Source: Clostridia bacterium (lineage in GTDB: Bacteria > Bacillota > Clostridia > Lachnospirales > Cellulosilyticaceae). Taken from it: 12,376 bases of DNA. The notes beneath the pieces are model-generated. The model ran no database searches. It saw only the letters and a list, made by a program, of their open reading frames with translations, and was not told the DNA's origin. The stretch lies in the NCBI GenBank assembly GCA_029256345.1, contig JAQSYC010000054.1, positions 1 to 12,376 on the forward strand, read 5' to 3'. The stretch's first letter is position 1. Each line of letters opens with the position of its first letter. A program made the position numbers and the translations under genes. Positions 1 to 6,017 of this stretch are shown one piece after another.

Positions 1-2
1 GC

Positions 3-1064
3 AATGAGCAAACTGCAAAATTACTGCATGAAATTGCCCATGGTTTTCTTAATGTAACGAGTGAAAATCATATTATTCATCATGGGATACGCTATATCAA
101 AGAACATATAGGCTATGAAAGTATAGTTGAACTATCTGAAAGCGGCCGAATCTATCCCAATCATCAAATGGTCTCTGAACATCATGAAAGCATAACAGAG
201 CTTCCTATAACGGGAATTGCTAAAAGGATTGGAACCCTGAGGTTGTATGTCAAAAATGAAGAGTTGAATATGGAGCAGGCATGGCTTGTCAATGCAGTAG
301 CGGCACAAATGGGAATTGCCTTAGACAGGGAGTATATCTATAATGAACGTGAAAATACCCGTATTGCAATGGAAAGGGAGCATCTTAAAAGTAACCTTCT
401 GAGAAGTATTGGACATGATTTACGTACGCCGCTTGCAGGAATTGCAGGAGCAAGCAGTTATATCGTACAGCGAGGAGAGAACCTTGATAGAAAAAGTATT
501 GAACGTTTAGCAAAAGATATCAACGAGCAAGCAGAGTGGTTGACAACTTTGGTAGAAAATATACTTAATATGACCAGAATTGAGAATGATAAGTTAGAGG
601 TTAATAAACAAATTGAAGTCATTGATGATGTGGTCAGTGAAGCAGTTACCCATGTCGTAGGATTAAGTAAAAGACCTTTTAAGATTACGCTGCCTAAAGA
701 AGTGATTGCCGTACCGATGGATGGCAAAATGATTGTTCAGGTTTTAGTCAATCTCCTAGATAATGCTGTTAAACACACTCATAAGGGTTGTCCTATTGAA
801 CTATTAATCACTCAAAAGGAGTGCTATGTGGAATTTAATGTGGCTGATGGGGGAAGCGGAAAGGATTCTTTAATGGATGAGAATCTATTTGATGCTTTTG
901 TGACAAGCGGAAAAACTGGACCTGATGGAAAAAAAGGCATTGGACTAGGACTTGCGATTTGTAAAGCTGTCATTAAAGCCCATGGAGGCAGCATTACTAC
1001 CGGCACATCCCATCTTGGAGGGGCGCTGTTTACGTTTACACTGCCATGTATGGAGGTAGAATGA
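3..1064 (+). CDS. kdpD: KdpD-type sensor histidine kinase, C-terminal part (5' end outside window)
   Basis: The frame is open from the left edge, so this is a partial gene of 353 visible residues. It lacks the N-terminal KdpD/Usp cytoplasmic domains and membrane helices, which would lie upstream. Visible order: a GAF-like region (about 1-115), then the HisKA dimerisation helix with the phosphoacceptor His138 in S-I-G-H-D-L-R-T-P, then the HATPase domain with N box Asn254 (N-L-L-D-N-A), G1 box D282-G-G-S-G286 and G2 box G312-I-G-L-G-L. All catalytic boxes are intact. The 'S-N-L-L-R-S-I-G-H-D-L-R-T-P-L-A-G-I-A-G-A' style around the His is characteristic of KdpD rather than generic kinases. It would autophosphorylate and pass phosphate to the regulator encoded next, with which it overlaps. 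In the family it senses low potassium or osmotic stress. No kdpFABC is visible; if present it is upstream. It could instead be a KdpD-like kinase with another target. Confidence 0.88.
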   Translation, partial: NEQTAKLLHEIAHGFLNVTSENHIIHHGIRYIKEHIGYESIVELSESGRIYPNHQMVSEHHESITELPITGIAKRIGTLRLYVKNEELNMEQAWLVNAVAAQMGIALDREYIYNERENTRIAMEREHLKSNLLRSIGHDLRTPLAGIAGASSYIVQRGENLDRKSIERLAKDINEQAEWLTTLVENILNMTRIENDKLEVNKQIEVIDDVVSEAVTHVVGLSKRPFKITLPKEVIAVPMDGKMIVQVLVNLLDNAVKHTHKGCPIELLITQKECYVEFNVADGGSGKDSLMDENLFDAFVTSGKTGPDGKKGIGLGLAICKAVIKAHGGSITTGTSHLGGALFTFTLPCMEVE

Positions 1065-1759
1065 TGGAAGAGAATATTACGGTATTAATCATTGAAGATG
1101 ATAAATATATTATGTCTTTAACAACCATGTATTTAAAAGATGAAGGCTATAAAACCGTTGAGGCAATCACGGGAAAGGAAGCTATTTCATTATTTTATGT
1201 CAACAATCCCGATATTATTTTGCTAGACTTAGGTTTGCCGGATATGGATGGGATGGAGGTTATTAAATACATTAGGGAAAAAAGCAATGCGCCTATTATA
1301 GTTGTTTCAGCCAGGGAAGAAGAGAGGGAGAAGATTAAAGCCCTTGATCTAGGAGCGGATGACTATATGACAAAGCCTTTTCATATGGGAGAGTTACTTG
1401 CACGGATAAGAGTTTCACAACGCAAACTCAATAATATAGCAAATTCTACTAATATAGAAATTTTCACCTGTGACTACTTGACGGTGGATTATTCAAAAGG
1501 ACTTGTGTTTGTAGATGGAGAAGAAGTCCACTTAACACCAATGGAGTACAAACTTCTTCGGCTGTTAATTAATAACAGGGGAAAAGTGCTTACACACAAC
1601 TATATTCTTAATCAGATATGGGGATATAGTGAAACAAATGATGCCAAAAGTCTCCGGGTATTTATGGCTAGTCTGCGCCGCAAAATTGAACGGGATACCG
1701 CAAGTCACCGATTTATCCTTACACAGGTTGGTGTTGGCTATCGCTTTGTAGAGAAATAA
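1064..1759 (+). CDS. kdpE: KdpE-type OmpR/PhoB-family response regulator
   Basis: A 231-residue, full-length OmpR-family regulator. The receiver domain (1-120) has the acidic pair Asp12/Asp13, phosphoacceptor Asp55 in L-L-D-L-G-L-P-D, Ser82 as the switch position and Lys104 in T-K-P-F. A winged-helix DNA-binding domain fills about 130-230 (H-L-T-P-M-E-Y-K-L-L, then Q-V-G-V-G-Y-R-F). The start was chosen at ATG 1064 because GGAGG at 1052-1056 is 7 bases away. ATG 1061, only 4 bases away, is the alternative and adds one Met. The start overlaps the kinase stop codon (TGATG), so the two are translationally coupled and form a two-component pair. Assignment to KdpE rather than another OmpR member rests mainly on the KdpD-like partner. 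Targets cannot be read from this window. Confidence 0.88.
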   Translation: MEENITVLIIEDDKYIMSLTTMYLKDEGYKTVEAITGKEAISLFYVNNPDIILLDLGLPDMDGMEVIKYIREKSNAPIIVVSAREEEREKIKALDLGADDYMTKPFHMGELLARIRVSQRKLNNIANSTNIEIFTCDYLTVDYSKGLVFVDGEEVHLTPMEYKLLRLLINNRGKVLTHNYILNQIWGYSETNDAKSLRVFMASLRRKIERDTASHRFILTQVGVGYRFVEK

Positions 1760-1761
1760 TG

Positions 1762-1790
1762 ATATTTTGTGTCTAAAAAGACAAAAATAT
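1762..1790 (+). terminator. weak dyad after kdpE, possible terminator
   Basis: An imperfect hairpin starts just after the kdpE stop codon. Its core stem is TGTCT/AGACA around an AAAA loop, extended by AT pairs (ATATTTT/AAAATAT) with a bulged G. There is no T-run after it, so it is a poor intrinsic terminator. The remaining intergenic stretch to 1893 is very AT-rich and shows no confident promoter for the next gene, apart from a weak TTGTGT-17-TATAGG match at 1767-1795. Confidence 0.2.
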
Positions 1791-1893
1791 ATAGGGACAA
1801 ATGGAGAAATATATATTAAAATATAAAGCGATAGAGGATACTAAACGATAAATAATATATTTATATAAAAAGCCATTAAAAGGAGAATTAGGG

Positions 1894-2838
1894 ATGAAAT
1901 ATATTGGTGTAGACTTAGGCGGAACAAATATTGTAGTAGGATTAGTGGATGAAGAAGGGCATATTATAAAATCACATAACAGGCCAACTTTAAAAGAGAG
2001 AAGTATTGAAGAAATATTTGATGATATTATAGAGATGAGTCAGCTGCTTATCAAAGAGTTTGCGCTAAACAGCGATAATCTTAAGGGAATTGGAATCGGT
2101 TCCCCTGGTATTGTAGACAGCAAAAATGGCATCATTGTCTATGCCAACAACTTAAAAATAAAGGATTTTGATGCTGTAACCTATATAAGCAGCAGAGTAG
2201 GGTACAAGGTATGTGTTGCCAATGATGCAGACTGCGCAGCCCTTGGAGAAGTTGTGGCTGGGGCAGCAAAAGGATGCAGTGATGCCATCATTTTTACATT
2301 GGGGACAGGTGTAGGCGGTGGTATTATTATAAATGGTAAGATATTCAGCGGCTATTTCCCAGGAGGAGCAGAAATGGGACACCAAATTATTGTCAGAGAT
2401 GGCAAGCTTTGCAGTTGTGGAAATAAAGGGTGTTTGGAGTCATATGCATCAGCTACAGGGCTTATCAATATGGCGTCAGAAAAAGCAGCGGAGCACAAAG
2501 AATCGGCCTTGTATCAGTTAGTACAAGGAGATATGAGTAAGATGAACGCGAAGATTCCTTTTGATGCTGCCAAGGCGGGAGATCAAACAGCCATAGAAGT
2601 GATTGAGGACTATATTGCCTATTTAGCAATAGGTGTAGGCAATGCTATTAATGTATTTAAACCGCAGGCTATCTTAATAGGGGGCGGCGTATCCAAACAA
2701 GAAGATAATCTCATTATTCCGCTGACTGCAAAGGTAAAAGAAAATATCTTTGGTGGAGACTTCAAAACTCAAATTAAAACAGCAAAACTTGGAAATGATG
2801 CAGGGCTTATAGGCGCAGCCATGTTATGTGCAGATTAA
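1894..2838 (+). CDS. glcK: ROK-family glucokinase
   Basis: A 314-residue protein that would phosphorylate glucose to glucose 6-phosphate with ATP in the cytoplasm. The N-terminal phosphate loop D7-L-G-G-T-N is the ROK/actin-fold ATP site. Catalytic base Asp111 follows Asn110 in A-N-D-A-D. G137-T-G-V-G-G-G is the second nucleotide-binding segment. The ROK zinc site is complete: His163 in E-M-G-H, then Cys173, Cys175 and Cys180 in C-S-C-G-N-K-G-C-L-E. The E-x-G-H motif and zinc cluster indicate a kinase rather than a ROK repressor, and there is no N-terminal helix-turn-helix. Length is normal. The start is supported by AGGAG at 1881-1885, 8 bases upstream of ATG. It lies 134 bp after kdpE and 78 bp before glmM, all on the same strand. 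Glucose is the most likely substrate; another hexose or N-acetylmannosamine cannot be excluded from sequence alone. Confidence 0.87.
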   Translation: MKYIGVDLGGTNIVVGLVDEEGHIIKSHNRPTLKERSIEEIFDDIIEMSQLLIKEFALNSDNLKGIGIGSPGIVDSKNGIIVYANNLKIKDFDAVTYISSRVGYKVCVANDADCAALGEVVAGAAKGCSDAIIFTLGTGVGGGIIINGKIFSGYFPGGAEMGHQIIVRDGKLCSCGNKGCLESYASATGLINMASEKAAEHKESALYQLVQGDMSKMNAKIPFDAAKAGDQTAIEVIEDYIAYLAIGVGNAINVFKPQAILIGGGVSKQEDNLIIPLTAKVKENIFGGDFKTQIKTAKLGNDAGLIGAAMLCAD

Positions 2839-2842
2839 AACA

Positions 2843-2871
2843 TTGTAAGCTTTTGGAAATCAGTTTATAAT
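2843..2871 (+). promoter_or_regulatory. sigma-A type promoter for glmM
   Basis: TTGTAA at 2843-2848 and a perfect TATAAT at 2866-2871 are separated by 17 bases in the 78-bp gap after the glucokinase gene. Transcription would start near 2878 and leave a leader of about 40 bases before the glmM start. The same hexamers with the same spacing occur upstream of rnz at 5961-5989. Confidence 0.65.
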
Positions 2872-2916
2872 GTAAAAAGTAAGTAAAACACCTTAAAGGA
2901 AGTGAAGGAAACTAAC

Positions 2917-4218
2917 ATGGGAAAATTATTTGGAACAGATGGTGTACGCGGCGTTGCGAATACTGAACTTACGGGGAAACTTGCATTTCAGGTAGGGCAG
3001 GCAGGGGCCTATGTTTTAACTAAAGAAACTAAAAAACAGCCTAAAATTATTGTGGCTAGAGATACACGTATATCAGGAACAATGCTGGAAGCGGCACTTG
3101 TAGCTGGGATATGTTCAGTAGGTGCAAAAGCAATCTCTATAGGGGTGGTACCAACACCGACCGTAGCTTATTTGACAAGAGAGCTTGGTGCAGATGCTGG
3201 TGTTATGATATCAGCATCACATAATCCTTTGGAGTTTAATGGTATTAAATTTTTTAACTCAGAAGGTTATAAGTTAAGGGACGAATTAGAAGATGAGATA
3301 GAAAACCTCATTTTAACAAGAAGTGACCATATCCCGCTTCCGACAGGAGAAGAAGTAGGGACATGGGATATAGACCACTCCGGTGTAGAAAAATACATTG
3401 ATTTTGTCTGCGGAACCATCCCAGGAGACTTGAAGGGGATTAAGGTACTTATAGACTGTGCAAATGGCGCGGCCTCAGAAATTGCACCTATTGCGCTTAA
3501 GAGACTGGGGGCAGATGTGGAAGTTATTCATCACAAACCTAATGGTGTCAATATCAATAGGCTTTGTGGTTCTACACATATGGAAGATCTTCAAAATCAA
3601 GTGATTGGCCGTGGGATGGAAGCGGGTATTGCTTTTGATGGGGATGCGGACAGATGTCTTGCGGTAGATGAAACAGGAGAAGACATTGATGGGGACCAGA
3701 TACTAAGTATTATTGGATTAGATATGAAAAAAGGCGGCAGATTAAATAAAGATACGATTGTTGCCACTGTGATGAGTAATTTAGGTTTTACTGTCTATGT
3801 TTTAGAAAAGATGCTCAAACATAACTATAACTTAGGAGGAGAACAGTCAGGTCATGTTATTTTCTTAGATTATAACACAACTGGAGATGGACTCATTACA
3901 GCTATTCAGCTCTTATACGTTATGAAAAAAACAGGTAAGCCGCTATCGGAGCTTAAAAAATGTATGGATATTTTTCCGCAGGTATTGATAAATGCCCAAG
4001 TGAAAAATGAAAACAAGCATGACTATCTTGAAGATTTAGAGATTCAGGAAGCGATAGAAGTTCTTGAAGGAAAATTCAAGGGTCAGGGTAGAGTGCTCAT
4101 AAGGCCGTCAGGTACAGAACCATTGGTTAGAGTGATGATAGAAGGTAAAGACAGAGCGATTATAGAAGAAGAAGCTAAGAAGCTTGCTGCTTTTATAGAA
4201 GAAAAATTAGGTGAATAG
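2917..4218 (+). CDS. glmM: phosphoglucosamine mutase with an internal in-frame gap
   Basis: A 433-residue alpha-D-phosphohexomutase that would convert glucosamine 6-phosphate to glucosamine 1-phosphate on the route to UDP-GlcNAc and peptidoglycan. It starts with the diagnostic M-G-K-L-F-G-T-D-G-V-R-G at ATG 2917; GAAGGA lies upstream with good spacing. An in-frame GTG at 2902 would add M-K-E-T-N and is less likely. The phosphoserine loop I-S-A-S101-H-N-P, metal loop D241-G-D-A-D-R246, sugar loop G-E309-Q-S-G and phosphate loop R396-P-S-G-T-E-P are all intact. The odd part is at residues 291-294. Between S-N-L-G-F291 and Y294-V-L-E-K-M, remembered B. subtilis and E. coli GlmM carry about 19 residues ending in V-G-D-R, where this protein has only two (T-V). 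The net loss is about 17 residues, which accounts for its being 15 shorter than the 448-residue B. subtilis enzyme. The reading frame is otherwise uninterrupted. Confidence 0.9.
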   Translation: MGKLFGTDGVRGVANTELTGKLAFQVGQAGAYVLTKETKKQPKIIVARDTRISGTMLEAALVAGICSVGAKAISIGVVPTPTVAYLTRELGADAGVMISASHNPLEFNGIKFFNSEGYKLRDELEDEIENLILTRSDHIPLPTGEEVGTWDIDHSGVEKYIDFVCGTIPGDLKGIKVLIDCANGAASEIAPIALKRLGADVEVIHHKPNGVNINRLCGSTHMEDLQNQVIGRGMEAGIAFDGDADRCLAVDETGEDIDGDQILSIIGLDMKKGGRLNKDTIVATVMSNLGFTVYVLEKMLKHNYNLGGEQSGHVIFLDYNTTGDGLITAIQLLYVMKKTGKPLSELKKCMDIFPQVLINAQVKNENKHDYLEDLEIQEAIEVLEGKFKGQGRVLIRPSGTEPLVRVMIEGKDRAIIEEEAKKLAAFIEEKLGE

Positions 4219-4240
4219 TCAACGATGAGAATTCATCAAA

Positions 4241-4286
4241 CAACCCTAAAGGCAGTGCTCGTTACGTGCCGTTAGGGTTGTTTTTT
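4241..4286 (+). terminator. intrinsic terminator of glmM
   Basis: A stem of CAACCCTAA (4241-4249) with TTAGGGTTG (4272-4280) is extended inward by GGCA/TGCC and followed directly by TTTTTT. It lies 22 bases after the glmM stop codon. This is a canonical Rho-independent terminator. Confidence 0.93.
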
Positions 4287-4309
4287 ATACGCTGCATATA
4301 AATAGCCTT

Positions 4310-4348
4310 TTTACAAAATACTACCCATAAGTATATTTAAAATACTTA
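4310..4348 (+). promoter_or_regulatory. candidate promoter with an overlapping dyad upstream of the DUF3892 gene
   Basis: TTTACA at 4310-4315 and TATATT at 4332-4337 are 16 bases apart. A TAAGTAT/ATACTTA inverted repeat (4328-4334 and 4342-4348, 7 bases between arms) covers the -10 region and start point and could be an operator. A second TATAAT at 4350-4355 looks good, but transcription from it would begin in the Shine-Dalgarno (AAGGAG near 4362), so I favour the upstream pair. Confidence 0.35.
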
Positions 4349-4373
4349 ATATAATCGTAAAAAGGAGTAAAGC

Positions 4374-4685
4374 ATGTCTAATCAAAATCATAATCCCATA
4401 GGAAATCTTCCTAGTAATATTAATGAAATCACATCCGAGGGAGGCGTAAATGCCAAACAAATCACAAAGTTTATTAAGCAGGATAATAAGGTTGTAGGTT
4501 ATGTATTATCCACAGGTGAAAAGGTAACCGTGCAGGAAGCTATTCAGCTGGCCAAACAAGATATGCTTCAGCATGTTGGGGTATCTAAGTCAAAAGATGG
4601 AGGAGAATATCTTCGCTCCCTGCCAGATGGAGATGAGTCCAACAATTTAGGTAATCTGCCTTCTGTTACAGAAGAAATGAGTTAG
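4374..4685 (+). CDS. DUF3892 domain protein
   Basis: A 103-residue, soluble, hydrophilic protein preceded by AAGGAG with good spacing. From about residue 27 it matches the remembered DUF3892 pattern: I-T-K-F-I-K, then V-V-G-Y-V-L-S-T-G-E and a central 'E-A-I-Q-L-A-K' helix. It ends in the distinctive segment E-Y-L-R-S-L-P-D-G-D, followed by N-N-L-G-N-L-P. The family is common in Clostridia and Bacilli as small single-domain proteins, and its function is unknown to me. A G-N-L-P-S motif occurs twice, at residues 10-14 near the N terminus and 93-97 near the C terminus, bracketing the domain. No signal peptide or membrane segment is visible. It appears to be transcribed alone: the glmM terminator lies upstream, but no clear terminator follows. 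Confidence 0.75.
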   Translation: MSNQNHNPIGNLPSNINEITSEGGVNAKQITKFIKQDNKVVGYVLSTGEKVTVQEAIQLAKQDMLQHVGVSKSKDGGEYLRSLPDGDESNNLGNLPSVTEEMS

Positions 4686-4780
4686 AGTACAAATCTGCCC
4701 CTCCAAAATTCAATTAAAAAACTTTCATAAAATAACCTTAAACTGAATAAAGTGATAAGCGGAGGAAAAGTAAATTTTTT

Positions 4781-4808
4781 TTGAATATAAATCACTATTA
4801 TATAAAAT
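4781..4808 (+). promoter_or_regulatory. candidate promoter of the 118-residue orphan gene
   Basis: TTGAAT at 4781-4786 and TAAAAT at 4803-4808 are 16 bases apart, directly after a run of eight T. Transcription would start near 4815, about 60 bases before the ATG. The rest of the 190-bp gap (4686-4875) is AT-rich. It holds an isolated GGAGG at 4761-4765 that serves no visible reading frame. Confidence 0.35.
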
Positions 4809-4875
4809 ACTATTGATATAAAAAGAAAAAATCTAATTCCTAAAGCACTTAATTGTTTAGTATGGAGGGGTATAA

Positions 4876-5232
4876 ATGTGTAAAATTAAAGAAGTTTTTT
4901 CAAAGACTTTTGAGCCTTGGCATATCAGTATTGACGAGGCAGATGTATTTATAGGTAATAGTAAAGCTATACCAAAAGCTGGCTGGACCATCAGGTTTAC
5001 AGTAGAAGAGGATGAAAAAGGCATGTTTCTGGAGTATTATGGGATACATACCAGAAATGGGCATGCACATGTAAGGATTTATAACGATGGACAGGAACAA
5101 AAACTAGATGTACTGCAGGAATATATAGCCTACAGCCCGAATATTCCAGGAGATAGAGAAAGAGGAGCGATTGAGTTTAGGAGTTATAATCAAAAAATCC
5201 TTGATCAGCTCAGGCAAAAACAGCTTATATAA
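4876..5232 (+). CDS. hypothetical protein, 118 residues
   Basis: I do not recognise this family. The start is well supported by GGAGGGG at 4864-4870, five bases before ATG. The protein is soluble, with no signal peptide or membrane helix. It has alternating hydrophobic and charged stretches that look like a compact beta-rich fold (about residues 36-75: W-T-I-R-F-T-V, M-F-L-E-Y-Y-G-I, H-A-H-V-R-I-Y) followed by a C-terminal helix rich in Gln and Lys. Two Trp residues (15 and 37) and a R-N-G-H-A-H segment stand out but do not form a catalytic motif I know. It has its own candidate promoter and a strong terminator, so it is a single-gene unit. Codon use resembles its neighbours, with no sign of recent transfer. 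It is probably a real gene of unknown role. Confidence 0.72.
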   Translation: MCKIKEVFSKTFEPWHISIDEADVFIGNSKAIPKAGWTIRFTVEEDEKGMFLEYYGIHTRNGHAHVRIYNDGQEQKLDVLQEYIAYSPNIPGDRERGAIEFRSYNQKILDQLRQKQLI

Positions 5233-5244
5233 TTATCAAAAAAT

Positions 5245-5283
5245 AAAAACCTTTTAAGCTTCAGCTAGCTTAAAAGGTTTTTT
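5245..5283. terminator. strong terminator, possibly bidirectional
   Basis: A perfect 16-bp stem (5245-5260 with 5267-5282, core CCTTTTAAGCT/AGCTTAAAAGG) surrounds a 6-base loop. A-runs precede it and T-runs follow it. It lies just after the stop codon of the orphan gene. The A-tract on the left would act as a T-tract for minus-strand transcripts. Confidence 0.9.
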
Positions 5284-5401
5284 GATATATCATAAAAGAG
5301 TGATAAAATACTAGGCATTAAAACCTGCTATTATTAATATATATGATAGTAGGACTAGCATGAAAAAAATAGGAATAGATAGAGATGACAGAGCAGATAG
5401 G

Positions 5402-5430
5402 TTGATAGGAGTGGATGGAATATATAAAAT
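5402..5430 (+). promoter_or_regulatory. sigma-A type promoter with a long leader
   Basis: TTGATA at 5402-5407 (5 of 6 to consensus) and TAAAAT at 5425-5430 (5 of 6) are separated by 17 bases. Transcription would start near 5437, giving a leader of about 125 bases before the Cys4 protein gene. Upstream, 5284-5401 holds no other clear signal apart from a purine-rich stretch with several GATAG repeats (about 5345-5410). Confidence 0.5.
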
Positions 5431-5436
5431 TTACCT

Positions 5437-5563
5437 ATATACTTATATAGAACGAGCGTTTATAATAAAAACAGGGAGCGCACCTAGCGTAGAGGTGTGC
5501 TCAAAATCTGGATAACAAGCTATCAATTTTCAGGTTAAAAACCGTACAATATACGGAGGGGGT
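5437..5563 (+). promoter_or_regulatory. structured 5' leader, candidate cis-regulatory RNA
   Basis: Three local hairpins lie in the predicted leader. The first is a 10-bp stem with one G-U pair, GAGCGCACCT (5476-5485) and AGGTGTGCTC (5493-5502), closed by a 7-base loop. The second is an interrupted stem, AAAAT and GATA (5504-5514) with TATC and ATTTT (5521-5530). The third is CCGTA (5542-5546) with TACGG (5552-5556), and it captures the first two G of the Shine-Dalgarno GGAGG at 5555-5559. Hiding part of the ribosome site suggests translational control. I do not recognise a known riboswitch class. On the opposite strand the first hairpin is followed by CCTGTTTTT, so it could also terminate minus-strand transcripts. 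Confidence 0.35.
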
Positions 5564-5884
5564 GTGCCAGTAGTGGATGATTACAAGGCAGCAAGCAGCG
5601 AGGGTGGAGACAAAATCTATTGTAATTGTTGTGGCAAAGAAATTATTAAAACTGAAATAACAGATACACATATGGATCATTTGCATATTGAGAAATCTTG
5701 GGGGTACTTTTCTTCAAAAGATTTAGCAACCCATGCATTTAATATTTGTGAATCTTGTTATGATGCATGGGTAAGTAATTTTGCAATTCCTATCGAAGAT
5801 GTTTATATAGAAGATGTATTTATTTATTCAGATGAAGAGCTTAGATTGCTGAATGAGGCTTATCAAAAAGAATACTGTAAATAA
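5564..5884 (+). CDS. small Cys4 (putative zinc-binding) protein
   Basis: A 106-residue soluble protein. Two knuckles, C20-N-C-C23 and C62-E-S-C65, are spaced like a four-cysteine zinc site. Between them lies H-I-E-K-S-W-G-Y-F-S-S-K-D (41-53), a segment I remember from uncharacterised Lachnospiraceae proteins of similar size. It is followed by H-A-F-N-I-C-E-S-C-Y-D and then F-A-I-P-I-E-D, an equally recurrent ending. The C terminus is acidic. No function is established that I know of. The start is GTG 5564, four bases after GGAGG; GTG 5573 is an in-frame alternative with longer spacing. No ATG is available nearby. It is a single-gene unit between a long structured leader and a terminator that overlaps its stop codon. 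Confidence 0.75.
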   Translation: MPVVDDYKAASSEGGDKIYCNCCGKEIIKTEITDTHMDHLHIEKSWGYFSSKDLATHAFNICESCYDAWVSNFAIPIEDVYIEDVFIYSDEELRLLNEAYQKEYCK

Positions 5885-5930
5885 AATAAGGTACCTAAAG
5901 TTCATTCGTTGACTTTAGGTACCTTATTTT
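5883..5930. terminator. strong terminator overlapping the Cys4 gene stop
   Basis: A perfect 19-bp stem (5883-5901 with 5912-5930, core AAGGTACCTAAAGT) surrounds a 10-base loop and ends in TTTT. The left arm begins inside the TAA stop codon. The A-rich left flank makes it plausible in both directions. Confidence 0.88.
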
Positions 5931-5960
5931 ATGATGTTGTATATAAAATCAGCTATATTA

Positions 5961-5989
5961 TTGTAACAAACTGTATAAAAGGATATAAT
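5961..5989 (+). promoter_or_regulatory. sigma-A type promoter of the rnz-tsaD operon
   Basis: TTGTAA at 5961-5966 and a perfect TATAAT at 5984-5989 are 17 bases apart. Transcription would start near 5996, leaving a leader of about 20 bases before the rnz start. It is the only good promoter seen before the four-gene block. Confidence 0.7.
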
Positions 5990-6017
5990 AAAAATAGGAT
6001 AAGAAAGGAAAGTGAAT

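Noticed and set aside
458..727. Minus-strand open frame opposite the kinase domain
   Set aside because: The plus-strand frame carries intact histidine kinase motifs; the antisense product has no recognisable features.
4350..4355. Perfect TATAAT close to the DUF3892 start
   Set aside because: Transcription from it would begin within the Shine-Dalgarno, leaving no usable ribosome site.
4696..4765. CCTCC...GGAGG long-range pairing after the DUF3892 gene, considered as its terminator
   Set aside because: The loop is about 60 bases and the stem 5 bp; the later T-run is not next to the stem.
5345..5420. GATAG-type short repeats, considered as a CRISPR or iteron array
   Set aside because: The copies are only 4-5 bases, irregularly spaced and lack spacers of constant length; this is a purine-rich stretch.
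5360..5515. A 51-codon open frame (M-K-K-I-G-I-D-R...) between the two terminators
   Set aside because: It has only a weak AGGA site, its composition is odd, it spans the best promoter, and its end lies in the strong hairpin of the predicted leader. It is probably chance.
5501..5686. Minus-strand open frame opposite the Cys4 gene and leader
   Set aside because: No ribosome site, and it is antisense to a better-supported gene and structured leader.
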